A stretch of 38,535 nt of DNA, taken from NCBI GenBank assembly GCA_016875165.1, contig VGSF01000041.1:1-38535 (forward strand). The letters run 5' to 3'. Positions 8,140 to 15,835 of this stretch are shown here, in pieces; within the stretch, counting starts at the first letter, position 1, and the number at the start of each line of letters is the position of its first letter. This DNA comes from Deltaproteobacteria bacterium. GTDB taxonomy: Bacteria; Desulfobacterota; SM23-61. Below the pieces are notes generated by a model. The model did not search any database, had not been told where the DNA came from, and saw only the letters and a program-made list of their open reading frames with translations. Position numbers and translations under genes: made by a program.

Positions 8140-10059
8140 ATGCGTCAAATTGCTGGGGATATTCTCTTTGTGAACCTGACCAATGGTACGTGGTGGAGAG
8201 AGCCAGTTTCCAAAAATGTATTGCTTTCGTATTTGGGTGGGCGCGGCATAAATGCCCGCATATTGTGGGATCAGGTTAAGCCTGGCACTGATCCCCTGGG
8301 GCCGGAAAATGTCCTGATCTTTGGACCCGGGTTATTATCAGGTACGGCGGCTCCCAGTTCCGGTCGGACAACCGTCACCTGCTTGAGCCCGGCTACCGGA
8401 TTATACTTAAAAACCAGCGGCGGCGGTCAATGGGGTGCTGAACTTAAATTTGCCGGTTTCGGTTACATTGTAATTTTCGGCCGGGCCGAAGAACCGGTGT
8501 ACCTCTGGATAGACGACGAAAAAATAGAAATTCGTGATGCTTCCAAGGTGTGGGGCCTAGACGTCCGAGAGACAGACTTGGCTATCAAGAAAGAATTGGG
8601 GGATGCAGATATCCAAATTTCCTCTATCGGCCCGGCCGGTGAAAAACTCGTGCGCTTTGCCGCTGTAATGTTTTCCGTTTATCACGCAGCCGGTCGCGGG
8701 GGAGCCGGTGCCGTGATGGGCTTTAAGAATTTAAAAGCCATTGCCGTGCGGGGCAGCGGAAGTGTTGCTGCCGCCAAGCCGGTCCTCTTCCATGAAACGG
8801 CTATTTTAGCGAGAAAGAACCTTCTCAGCGATTCAGCGGCCCAAGGACTGGCCAGTTACGGAACTTCCGGGAGTTTGAATGGGGTAAATGAGCTCAGGGT
8901 TTTTCCGGCCTATAATTTCCAGCGCAGCTGTGTGGACGATGTATATCCCCTTACGGGGCAATACCTGGTAGAAAAAGGGTATCTCCAACGGCGAGTGGCC
9001 TGTTTTGGGTGCGTGATCGGCTGCCACAGGTACAGTACAGTTGAGCGGGGAGTTTTTGCCGGGTCCTACGCCGGCGGGCCAGAATATGAGACCATGAGCG
9101 CCCTTGGCGGCGGCTGCGGCGTCATGGATACTGCAGCAGTCATCAGGGCCAACGAGCTGTGCAATATTTACGGCTTGGACACGATATCAACCGGATCCGT
9201 AATCCAATGGGCGATGGAGTGCTACGAAAAAGGCGCTTTAGGCCGGAAAGACCTGGATGGCAGGGAGTTGCGCTGGGGTGACGGAGAAGCTGTTGTCCGC
9301 TTGGTCAGGCAAATAGCCTTCCGTGAAGGGTTCGGGGACCTGCTGGCCGAAGGGGTCAAACGGGCGGCTGAACGGGTGGGTGGGGATACCTATAAATGGG
9401 CTGTCCATTCCAAAGGACTGGAACAGTCCCGGGTAGATACCAGGTCAGCCAAATCTTATGCCCTGGCCTTTGCGGTAAACCCCCGGGGAGCAGATCACCT
9501 GCACACCGAAACCTTTGCAGAATTTGGGTTGAGCCCGGAAGCACGGGCCTTGATCAAAACGATTACCGGGGACGAAAAATATGCCAATCCCTATATTACT
9601 GAAAAGCGAGCTGAAATTGTGCGCTGGCACGAAGACTGCTATGCCGTTACAGATGCACTGGGCTTCTGTGCCTTTTCCACCACAGCCCTTTACGGCATCA
9701 CTCCTAAGTTAATGGCAGACCTTTTCTCAGCGGCTACCGGTTACAATATTTCCGAACAAGAAATCATGCTGGCCGGAAGGCGGATAGTGACCTTGGAGAA
9801 ATGTTATAACACCAGGCTGGGCGCTGACCGGAAGGATGACACCTTGGCATGGCGGCTGATGAATGAGCGAAGCCCCGACCGGCCGGATACCATTGCCATT
9901 AATTCAACGGCAGAGTTGGACCAAATGTTGGACGAGTATTATTCTCTTCATGGCTGGGATTCGGCAACCAGCCGGCCCAAACGCAGCACCCTGAACAGCC
10001 TTGGACTTGCTGACATAGCAGCTGAGCTGGAGATGGCAGGGAGCATCGGTAAGGAATAA
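8140..10059 (+). CDS. aor: Tungsten-containing aldehyde ferredoxin oxidoreductase family protein
   Basis: A 639-residue AOR-family enzyme, close to the usual length of about 600-650. These enzymes hold a bis-pyranopterin tungsten cofactor and one [4Fe-4S] cluster and typically oxidise aldehydes to acids or work in reverse. The cluster ligands are visible as C288-x2-C291-x3-C295 plus C510 (context LGFCAFS). Other family blocks are YLGGRGINARILWDQV near residue 31, the SGTAAPSSGR loop and AAGRGGAGAVMGFKNLKAI near residue 186. The ATG at 8140 follows GGAGGTG. The family also includes W-enzymes acting on non-aldehyde substrates, for example BamB of benzoyl-CoA reductase, so the substrate here stays open. 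DUF917 neighbours are unusual for a plain aldehyde oxidase. Confidence 0.93.
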   Translation: MRQIAGDILFVNLTNGTWWREPVSKNVLLSYLGGRGINARILWDQVKPGTDPLGPENVLIFGPGLLSGTAAPSSGRTTVTCLSPATGLYLKTSGGGQWGAELKFAGFGYIVIFGRAEEPVYLWIDDEKIEIRDASKVWGLDVRETDLAIKKELGDADIQISSIGPAGEKLVRFAAVMFSVYHAAGRGGAGAVMGFKNLKAIAVRGSGSVAAAKPVLFHETAILARKNLLSDSAAQGLASYGTSGSLNGVNELRVFPAYNFQRSCVDDVYPLTGQYLVEKGYLQRRVACFGCVIGCHRYSTVERGVFAGSYAGGPEYETMSALGGGCGVMDTAAVIRANELCNIYGLDTISTGSVIQWAMECYEKGALGRKDLDGRELRWGDGEAVVRLVRQIAFREGFGDLLAEGVKRAAERVGGDTYKWAVHSKGLEQSRVDTRSAKSYALAFAVNPRGADHLHTETFAEFGLSPEARALIKTITGDEKYANPYITEKRAEIVRWHEDCYAVTDALGFCAFSTTALYGITPKLMADLFSAATGYNISEQEIMLAGRRIVTLEKCYNTRLGADRKDDTLAWRLMNERSPDRPDTIAINSTAELDQMLDEYYSLHGWDSATSRPKRSTLNSLGLADIAAELEMAGSIGKE

Positions 10060-10125
10060 ACTCCTCCTGAAGTAAGGATGCGGAAGGCTCTAATATTTAC
10101 CGGCAAGGTGGAAAGAAGGCGAGCT

Positions 10126-11256
10126 ATGAACAAAGGCAAATTAACAACCAGGCAGGATGTGGAAGATTTTGTGCGGGGTTGCACTTTGTTAGGCACCGGC
10201 GGAGGCGGCAGCCCTGAAAAGGGCCACAAGTTTTTAACCGGCACTTTAGAAAGAGCCGGCCAGATTACATGGGTAGACCCGTCGGAGGTACCTGATGAGG
10301 CCTGGACAGTGTGCCCGTTTTATATGGGGTCAATTGCCCCCAAGGATTCTAACCTCTCTGAACGTTTGCAGGAAATGGGAATGCAGGTCAGGGTACAAAA
10401 AGAATTGGTTCAAGCCTTGCGGGAGTTGACGGCTTACAGCGGGATTTCCCCCCAGTTTGTGATAGCAGCGGAGATGGGGGGTATCAACACGCCTGCTCCG
10501 GTGGATGCGGCCTATGAGCTGGGTTTAACAGTGGTGGACGGAGACTTCAGCGGGCGGGCGATACCAGAAATTACCCAGTCTCTGGCTGCGGTGCAGGGCC
10601 TTTCTGTATATCCGATAGTTTTTTGTGATTACGCGGGCAGCGTGACGATTGTAAAAAAAGCTCCATCCTATAAGATGGTGGAGCGCATCGGCAAACTGGT
10701 AAGCGCTGCTTCCTTCGGCTTGGTTGGATCAGCTGGATTCATGATGAAAGGAAGGGACTTGAAGCAGACCCTTCAACCGGGCACCTTGACCGGGGCCCTG
10801 GAAATTGGTCTGACCATCCGCAGATCTCGAGAGATTGGTGACGACCCGGTAGCTGTCACGGCCCGCTTTTTAGCTGGTTGGGTACTCTTTAAAGGCAGGG
10901 TCATGGAAAAACACTGGGAAGACCGGGATGGGTACATGTTCGGTCATTACCAAGTGGAAGGGCTGGATGAATTTTCCGGCCACATTTTCAAAGTCTGGTT
11001 TAAGAACGAAAACCATATGACCTGGCTTGATGGGAGGCCCTATGTGATGAGTCCAGATATAATAGCATCGGTAAAGTTAACCGATGGCGAACCAATTACC
11101 AATACTGATATTTCGGTGGGGGAAATCCTTGCCATCATTGGCGCCCCCATTCACCCTGTTTATAGGACTGAAAAGGGGCTTGCTGTGATGGGCCCCAAAC
11201 ATTTCGGATTTTCTTATGACTATGTACCCATTGAGGAATTATTCCAAACAAAGTAG
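10126..11256 (+). CDS. DUF917 / S-methyl-thiohydantoin desulfurase-like protein, first copy
   Basis: A 376-residue cytoplasmic protein of the DUF917 family (S-Me-THD N- and C-terminal domains), members of which are linked to hydantoin-type ring chemistry. The glycine-rich GTGGGGSP block sits at residues 23-30, followed by AAEMGGINTPAP and VVDGDFSGRAIPE, the conserved core motifs. The ATG at 10126 is chosen over an upstream in-frame ATG at 10078 because AAAGAAGG lies 7 bases before it and the family begins just ahead of the TRQDVEDFVRG helix. It begins 66 bases after the AOR stop. A second, diverged DUF917 gene follows at 13323; the two may form a heteromer or act on successive intermediates. 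Confidence 0.85.
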   Translation: MNKGKLTTRQDVEDFVRGCTLLGTGGGGSPEKGHKFLTGTLERAGQITWVDPSEVPDEAWTVCPFYMGSIAPKDSNLSERLQEMGMQVRVQKELVQALRELTAYSGISPQFVIAAEMGGINTPAPVDAAYELGLTVVDGDFSGRAIPEITQSLAAVQGLSVYPIVFCDYAGSVTIVKKAPSYKMVERIGKLVSAASFGLVGSAGFMMKGRDLKQTLQPGTLTGALEIGLTIRRSREIGDDPVAVTARFLAGWVLFKGRVMEKHWEDRDGYMFGHYQVEGLDEFSGHIFKVWFKNENHMTWLDGRPYVMSPDIIASVKLTDGEPITNTDISVGEILAIIGAPIHPVYRTEKGLAVMGPKHFGFSYDYVPIEELFQTK

Positions 11257-11316
11257 ATAAAGAGTGCTATTCTTCATGCGAAGAACAAGTTACCGACAAG
11301 TCTGGGGTGGCTATTG

Positions 11317-11574
11317 ATGATCAATGTGAAGCTGCGGGTGGGGGGTGGGGTGGGCGGTAGAACGCGGGTTGAACCGTCCGAACTCCTTCTTCCGGAAGGA
11401 ACCACGGTACAAGATGTAATTAAGATTCTGTGCGACAAGATTGGAATAGAAGAACTGCAGCCTTCGGGTTTAGTGGCCGTAAATGGGCACAGAGTTGGTG
11501 AAAAAGAAAGGGCTAACTGGGCGCTACGAGACGGAGATGTAATGTCAGTTGTGGCGGCCTTCGCCGGGGGCTAG
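11317..11574 (+). CDS. MoaD/ThiS-like sulfur carrier protein
   Basis: An 85-residue beta-grasp protein ending in Gly-Gly (VAAFAGG), the tail that is adenylated and thiocarboxylated in MoaD and ThiS. LPEGTTVQDVIKIL and DGDVMSVVAAFAGG are the expected first helix and last strand. The ATG at 11317 is preferred over TTG at 11314. MoaD-like proteins are often encoded beside tungsten AORs, where they are thought to supply sulfur to the pyranopterin, as proposed for AorD of Aromatoleum. An alternative is sulfur donation to or from a thiohydantoin-type substrate handled by the DUF917 proteins; the sequence does not decide. Confidence 0.85.
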   Translation: MINVKLRVGGGVGGRTRVEPSELLLPEGTTVQDVIKILCDKIGIEELQPSGLVAVNGHRVGEKERANWALRDGDVMSVVAAFAGG

Positions 11575-11632
11575 TGGTGTAACACAAAATTATCGCTATA
11601 TTTCAGTCGCGCTTTCTAAAAGGATCAGCGTT

Positions 11633-11777
11633 GATGATCTCGTAAAAAGTCAGAAAAGCCGTCACTCCTGCGAAAGCAGTCCCGCCTTTGGCGGGACAGA
11701 ACTGCTTGAATTAACTGGATTCCCGCTTTCGCGGGAATGACGAAAATGGGGCAAAAAGGACTTTTTACGAAGCCATC
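11633..11777. repeat. MITE-like element copy B
   Basis: Starts GATGATCTCGTAAAAAGTC and ends GACTTTTTACGAAGCCATC. Its reverse complement matches copy A (2498-2630) over almost the full length, apart from a replaced hairpin in the middle (CCCGCCTTTGGCGGG here). Copies A and B therefore form a large inverted pair around the 9 kb that holds the AOR genes. Confidence 0.87.
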
Positions 11778-11928
11778 AGCGTTGACAAACAAAAGCGCAG
11801 GCATAGCGCTATATATATGCAATACCCCTATCATGGGCTAATGATGACGGAGAAATCGACCCTGACAGCATAAAAATGGCCATCGAAAAGAACGAGAAAA
11901 TTAGGGGAATAATAAGGGAGAAGTTGAA

Positions 11929-12669
11929 ATGATCAATGTCTTGGGTATTTGCGGCAGTCCCCGAAAAGGTAACAGTCACTACCTCCTGGAAAAATCATTG
12001 GGGGCGGCCAGCCAGGTTGCCCCGGATCAGGTTTCCACGGAGCTATATCCCCTCAAGGGTAAAAAATTTGCTCCCTGTATTTCCTGTTTTAAATGCGGGA
12101 ATCAGCGGGGTGAATGTATCATCCAGGATGATTTTCAGGGGCTAAGAGATAAATGGTTAGAAGCGGATGCAATTATTTATTCGGTGCCTGTTTACCATAT
12201 GGGAATTCCGGCCCAGTTGAAAGCCTTCCTGGATCGCTTGGGCAACAGCTTGTTCGGCCGCTATGCAGAACTTTTTCCCGGAGAAGCCAAACTCCCCAGA
12301 AGTTTGAAGGTCATCGCTTCCATTGCCCAGGGCGCCCACCTGTTTTCCGGCCAGGAGCATACCATCACAGATTTGATAAACCATGCTCTCATCATGGGGT
12401 GTGTTCCGGTTACAGGGGACATGTGGGAGGCATATATCGGGGCAGGTGCCTGGACCTATAATGAGGTAGATCGCCATGTGCTGGAGAAGAAGGAGAAGGA
12501 TGGCAGCCTATGTACGAGGGTAGCCCTGCACGGAGCTGAAAGTATCGGGCGCCGAACAGTGGAGTTGGCCATGATTTTAAAGGCGGGTGGTTTAGCCAAT
12601 AGCACCCGCTTTCAAAAAGACCCGGTGTATACCCCTTTTCTGGAGCGTATCCGGGAATCGCCCGGCTAA
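11929..12669 (+). CDS. NADPH-dependent FMN reductase / iron-sulfur flavoprotein-like
   Basis: A 246-residue flavodoxin-fold protein. GICGSPRKGNSHYLLE near the N-terminus is the FMN phosphate-binding loop, and YSVPVYHMGIPAQLKAFLDR near residue 85 is the second FMN-contact region. C50, C53, C56 and C63 form the compact C-x2-C-x2-C-x6-C motif known from iron-sulfur flavoprotein (ISF), so a [4Fe-4S] cluster beside FMN is likely. AGGGAGAAG precedes the ATG. It is longer than typical ISF, with an extra C-terminal region of about 70 residues. It probably carries electrons between ferredoxin and a small acceptor within this redox cluster. Confidence 0.83.
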   Translation: MINVLGICGSPRKGNSHYLLEKSLGAASQVAPDQVSTELYPLKGKKFAPCISCFKCGNQRGECIIQDDFQGLRDKWLEADAIIYSVPVYHMGIPAQLKAFLDRLGNSLFGRYAELFPGEAKLPRSLKVIASIAQGAHLFSGQEHTITDLINHALIMGCVPVTGDMWEAYIGAGAWTYNEVDRHVLEKKEKDGSLCTRVALHGAESIGRRTVELAMILKAGGLANSTRFQKDPVYTPFLERIRESPG

Positions 12670-12768
12670 GAATAAGAACTGGCTGACGGTTTGGTTACCT
12701 TCTTTCCGTTTGATTTGTTGCCCAAGATTCAACATTTAGGCTGAAAATATAATGGCCCTCTTAATTAT

Positions 12769-13087
12769 GATGGCCTCGTAAAAAGTCGTCACTCCGGTGA
12801 AAACCGGAGTCCAGAGGTTTGATAACTCCTTGAAATAACTGGATTGTATAGGAATTTGCTTTTTGTACAAGGTTGAACCCAAATTATCAAGGTGATTCCA
12901 CATGGCCGAGTCGACCCCGCGGAACGCGGGGCGAATTCCACATCGGCGTGAAAAATCCCCCCCTCGCCCCCCTTTAATAAAGGGGGGTTGGGGGGATTTA
13001 ACTTGATTCCGGCTGGAGTTTACCCCGTACTTGATACGGGGCCGGAATGACGAAAAAAGGCGATTTCCGACTTTTTACGAGTTCATC
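12769..13087. repeat. MITE-like element copy C, interrupted by a nested insertion
   Basis: Begins GATGGCCTCGTAAAAAGTCG and ends GACTTTTTACGAGTTCATC. The interior matches copy E (32095-32227), including AGAGGTTTGATAACTCCTTG, but is split after ACTGGATT (about 12845). A ~163-base insert then runs to about 13008 and contains a C-tract/G-tract hairpin (12953-12999). GATT is found at both edges of the insert. The element fills half of the 650-base gap before the second DUF917 gene; the rest of that gap shows nothing recognisable. Confidence 0.8.
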
Positions 13088-13322
13088 AATTATTAACTTG
13101 GCCTAAAAGCTTCCATTTGTTAATCCGCATAATAAATCCGCCTCTTCACCCACTTTGCCGCTTAAAATGGGTCGAGGATTTTGGGCTTTGGATTCAATAG
13201 GGTTTAGCGATGATTCTTTCTTCTGAAATATTTCTATATATCCTCGGCCCCTGGAACCTCTATGTTTTTACCAACCCTTTTGGAGATGACCCTCAAATAC
13301 ATTTTGACAGGAGGTATATACA

Positions 13323-14462
13323 ATGGCCAAAAAGCGTTTGGCAGGAGGTGACGTTGAGGCGCTGATAGAAGGTCTATCTATTCTTGGCACCGGTGGGGGA
13401 GGCAGTCCGCAATGGGGAAGGGCAATTTTAGAAAAAGACCTATCTGAGGGCCGGGAAATAATCATTATAGACCCTGAGGATATTGCTGACGATGTCCTGG
13501 TTGTCAGCGGCGGAATTATGGGGTCAGTCAAGACATTAGAGAAAATGAATATTGGACAACTGCTGGAACAGTGGGAATCAAGTTTTGAGCTACTGGAAGC
13601 TACCAGAGTCATGGAAAAGCATCTTGGTCGAAAGATAGATTATGTGGTGCCTTTTGAAGTTGGAGGTTTGAATACGCCTGTAATCCTGTCTCTGGCAGCC
13701 AGGATGGGCATCAGCACTATAAATGGTGATGCCCTGGGGAGGTCGGCGCCAGAAACCCAGATGACCAGTTTCATTGGTCATGGTATTTCTTTGACTCCCA
13801 TGCCTTTGGTGGATGCTGTTGGCAATACAATTATTGTTGCCGAACAATTCAATTCTACCTTTGCCGATGAGATTGGGCGCTGGATGATCACCCGTGGCGG
13901 AGGCATGGGAGCAAATAATCATTATCCCATGAGCGGCTCCCAAGTCAAAGCTGCCGTGATTCCCCATACCATTACCAAAGCTATGGAGATCGGCCAGCGC
14001 ATTTTGTCCGCACGCAGGGAAGGTAGAGATCCGGTTAGCGCCGTTGCCAAAGCACTAAATGGGTGGGAGCTGTTTAGGGGTAAGGTAGCCACAATCCAGG
14101 GAGAGGACAAGGCAGGGTTTTACATCACTAACGTAACTATGGTTGGCCAGGATGCTTTTGCTGGGCAGGAGGCTAAGCTGGTTATCAAAAACGAGACCAT
14201 GGCCTTGTGGATAGGTCGTGTGCTAAAAGCTGTTTTTCCTGATTTGGTGTGCATGTTGGAGCCGCAAAGCGGGAGCGGGATCATGAGTGTGGATATAGTA
14301 TCTGGGAAAGAAATGGTGCTGGTAGGGACACCTTGTCATACACGCCTACGGGCATGCTTGCAGACAGAAGCTGGTGCTCATGCTTTTGGCGGGGCCCGCT
14401 ATGGCCACCCCGAAATTATTTATGTGCCACTGGAAGAGTTACGGAGAAAAGAAATAAAATAA
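13323..14462 (+). CDS. DUF917 / S-methyl-thiohydantoin desulfurase-like protein, second copy
   Basis: A 379-residue paralogue of the gene at 10126. It keeps GTGGGGSP at residues 22-29, PFEVGGLNTPVI and INGDALGRSAPE, so both family sub-domains are present and in order. AGGAGG stands 7 bases before the ATG. Similarity between the two copies is limited to the motif blocks, so this is an old duplication or two separately acquired members, not a recent repeat. It is the last gene of the metabolic cluster and is separated from the flavoprotein gene by 653 bases containing repeat copy C, so it may have its own promoter. Confidence 0.85.
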   Translation: MAKKRLAGGDVEALIEGLSILGTGGGGSPQWGRAILEKDLSEGREIIIIDPEDIADDVLVVSGGIMGSVKTLEKMNIGQLLEQWESSFELLEATRVMEKHLGRKIDYVVPFEVGGLNTPVILSLAARMGISTINGDALGRSAPETQMTSFIGHGISLTPMPLVDAVGNTIIVAEQFNSTFADEIGRWMITRGGGMGANNHYPMSGSQVKAAVIPHTITKAMEIGQRILSARREGRDPVSAVAKALNGWELFRGKVATIQGEDKAGFYITNVTMVGQDAFAGQEAKLVIKNETMALWIGRVLKAVFPDLVCMLEPQSGSGIMSVDIVSGKEMVLVGTPCHTRLRACLQTEAGAHAFGGARYGHPEIIYVPLEELRRKEIK

Positions 14463-14973
14463 TACGAGAGAAAATTAGGGCAGTGGCTAATGCTATATCT
14501 CCCCCTACCCCTCAGCAGATATGAAGGCGATAAATTCTAAAAATTTAATTTAATTGAGCTTCTTGCAAAAGTCCGTAATTTACCCTTCGACAGGCTTAGG
14601 GTGAACGGGCTTAGGTTGAAATTATTTAGTTTTTCCGTTCGCTTTGACACTCATAGGAATTGACCCACTTATGCTAAGGAAAAATAACCCAGGCAGGAGT
14701 ACTTCAGGTTATATAAGCATAGGTATAGCCACAATGCTTAAAAATCAGATAGTTGAATGAAAATATTCTCATATTGCGCGCGCAATAATACACTTTTAGG
14801 GTGGGTCAATTCTATTGAGCATAAGTGGGTCAATTTAAGTGAGCGTTGAGGGAATAATTCCAGAATGATAGGGAATATAATTCATAATGCTGGGAATTAT
14901 TAGATTTTTTGAAGTGTCAATTTATTTACTGGTAAGAAGTCGGTAAGAAATTTGGAGGACTTATCCTTTACAC
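14463..14973. other. AT-rich junction between metabolic cluster and accessory island
   Basis: No gene is supported here. It holds a CCCTTCGACAGGCTTAGGGTGAACGG short palindromic unit at about 14582-14608, the inverted-repeat element at 14658-14835, and the promoter region of the XRE gene at its right end. Composition drops sharply relative to both sides, consistent with an island border. Confidence 0.6.
14658..14835. mobile_element. Inverted-repeat-bounded relic, possibly insertion sequence ends
   Basis: AATTGACCCACTTATGCT (14658-14675) is repeated as an exact inverse at 14818-14835. On the right side the GTGGGTCAATT unit occurs twice in tandem about 20 bases apart. A perfect 16-base palindrome, TATTGCGCGCGCAATA, lies at 14772-14787. 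Multiple short repeats at the termini are a feature of IS21-type ends, but no transposase remains, so this is either an internally deleted insertion sequence or a MITE. Confidence 0.5.
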
Positions 14974-15002
14974 TTGACATCATTTTTCCCATGTTGTAAA
15001 AT
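14974..15002 (+). promoter_or_regulatory. Sigma-70-type promoter of the XRE regulator gene
   Basis: TTGACA (14974-14979), a 17-base spacer and TAAAAT (14997-15002) form a near-consensus promoter. It lies 37 bases before the XRE start codon at 15039. Confidence 0.75.
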
Positions 15003-15011
15003 TGTTACAAC
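14993..15011. promoter_or_regulatory. Probable operator of the XRE regulator
   Basis: GTTGTAA-AATTG-TTACAAC is a perfect inverted repeat that covers the -10 box. That position fits repression of the promoter by the XRE protein encoded just downstream; binding by that protein is inference. Confidence 0.65.
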
Positions 15012-15038
15012 AAAAAAGGGGAAAGGGGGTGTAGCGTA

Positions 15039-15410
15039 ATGTCCAGTAATCTATTTGGGCAGTTTTTCAAAAAGAAGAGGATCGAACTGGGAATGACTCT
15101 TAGGCAGTTTTGCTTGGAGAATAACTTCGATCCAGGGAACATTAGCAAAATCGAAAGGGGGATCATGACCCCCCCCACGAATGCCGAAAAATTGGGACAA
15201 TACGCCAAATCTCTAAACATTAAAGAAGGCTCGAACGATTGGCACGAATTTGTTGATCTGGCTCACGCAAGCAGTGGCCGCATTCCTGAGGAAATACTTT
15301 CAAACAAGAATTTGGTTTCGAAGTTGCCTTTAGTCTTTCGCACATTAAGGGGACAGAAATTAACAAAGGATCAGTTGAATAAATTGGCAAAAAAATTAAA
15401 GGACGCATAA
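15039..15410 (+). CDS. XRE-family helix-turn-helix transcriptional regulator
   Basis: A 123-residue DNA-binding protein with an N-terminal XRE/Cro helix-turn-helix at about residues 8-65 (KKRIELGMTLRQFC, then NFDPGNISKIERG as the recognition-helix region). The C-terminal half resembles none of the larger sensor domains. AAAGGGGGTG precedes the ATG. It is the first gene of the island, with a strong promoter and a palindromic operator, so autoregulation is likely. It is followed 4 bases later by an ImmA/IrrE-like fragment, a pairing typical of phage- and island-encoded XRE/metallopeptidase switches and of toxin-antitoxin-like modules. Confidence 0.85.
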   Translation: MSSNLFGQFFKKKRIELGMTLRQFCLENNFDPGNISKIERGIMTPPTNAEKLGQYAKSLNIKEGSNDWHEFVDLAHASSGRIPEEILSNKNLVSKLPLVFRTLRGQKLTKDQLNKLAKKLKDA

Positions 15411-15414
15411 GCTG

Positions 15415-15585
15415 ATGCCTTCCCACTTTAGGGCTCCAATTCTTTCTTACGAAAAGATCAATGAGCTTGCCGAGGAATTCTTGGAAAAAAATGGGATTGG
15501 CGAGGAATTACCGGTTCCCATCAAAGTTTCTTCTCCGTTGCTGATGAAAGGGTTCGGGAATTCATCAAAGAAGAGGTTCTGGTGA
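15415..15585 (+). pseudogene. N-terminal fragment of an ImmA/IrrE-type protein
   Basis: The 56-codon frame begins 4 bases after the XRE stop. Its product has the pattern APILSYEKINELAEEFLEK...LPVPIKV seen at the start of ImmA/IrrE metallopeptidases that partner XRE regulators (a family call from memory of the pattern). It stops at 15583-15585 without any HEXXH zinc motif. The sequence then continues in another frame, so the gene is broken. If it is functional at all, the XRE regulator works without its peptidase partner. Confidence 0.5.
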
Positions 15586-15830
15586 AGCGTGCTGTTTGGC
15601 CTGACGACCTATTGCAAATAAACGCTCCCTATGAAACGGCAGTTAGAGCTGAAGATCTAGTAAACAGGGGGAAATTGAACCCCTTCAGGATGAGGAAAGC
15701 AAACGATTCTTGCTTTTTGATCCTCAATGTGACTTCCTGCCCGAAGGGGGAATGAATTAAGGTTACTTGATGCTGAAGCGGTCACTGTAAAAATCAAGGA
15801 TAAAGATTTGACACCAGATACAGGGAGCTG
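15527..15830 (+). pseudogene. Frameshifted remnant of an unrecognised protein
   Basis: Three consecutive pieces in different frames read as one protein. The first, about 15527-15675, contains ADERVREFIKEEVLVKRAVW and NAPYETAVRAEDLVNRG. The second, about 15670-15752, contains RFLLFDPQCDFLPEGG. The third, about 15754-15830, contains LLDAEAVTVKIKDKDLTPDT. Each piece has coding-like character and the joins are single-base shifts. I do not recognise the family. Decay or assembly error are both possible; the last piece runs into the TcmP start. Confidence 0.4.
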
Positions 15831-15835
15831 GAGAA

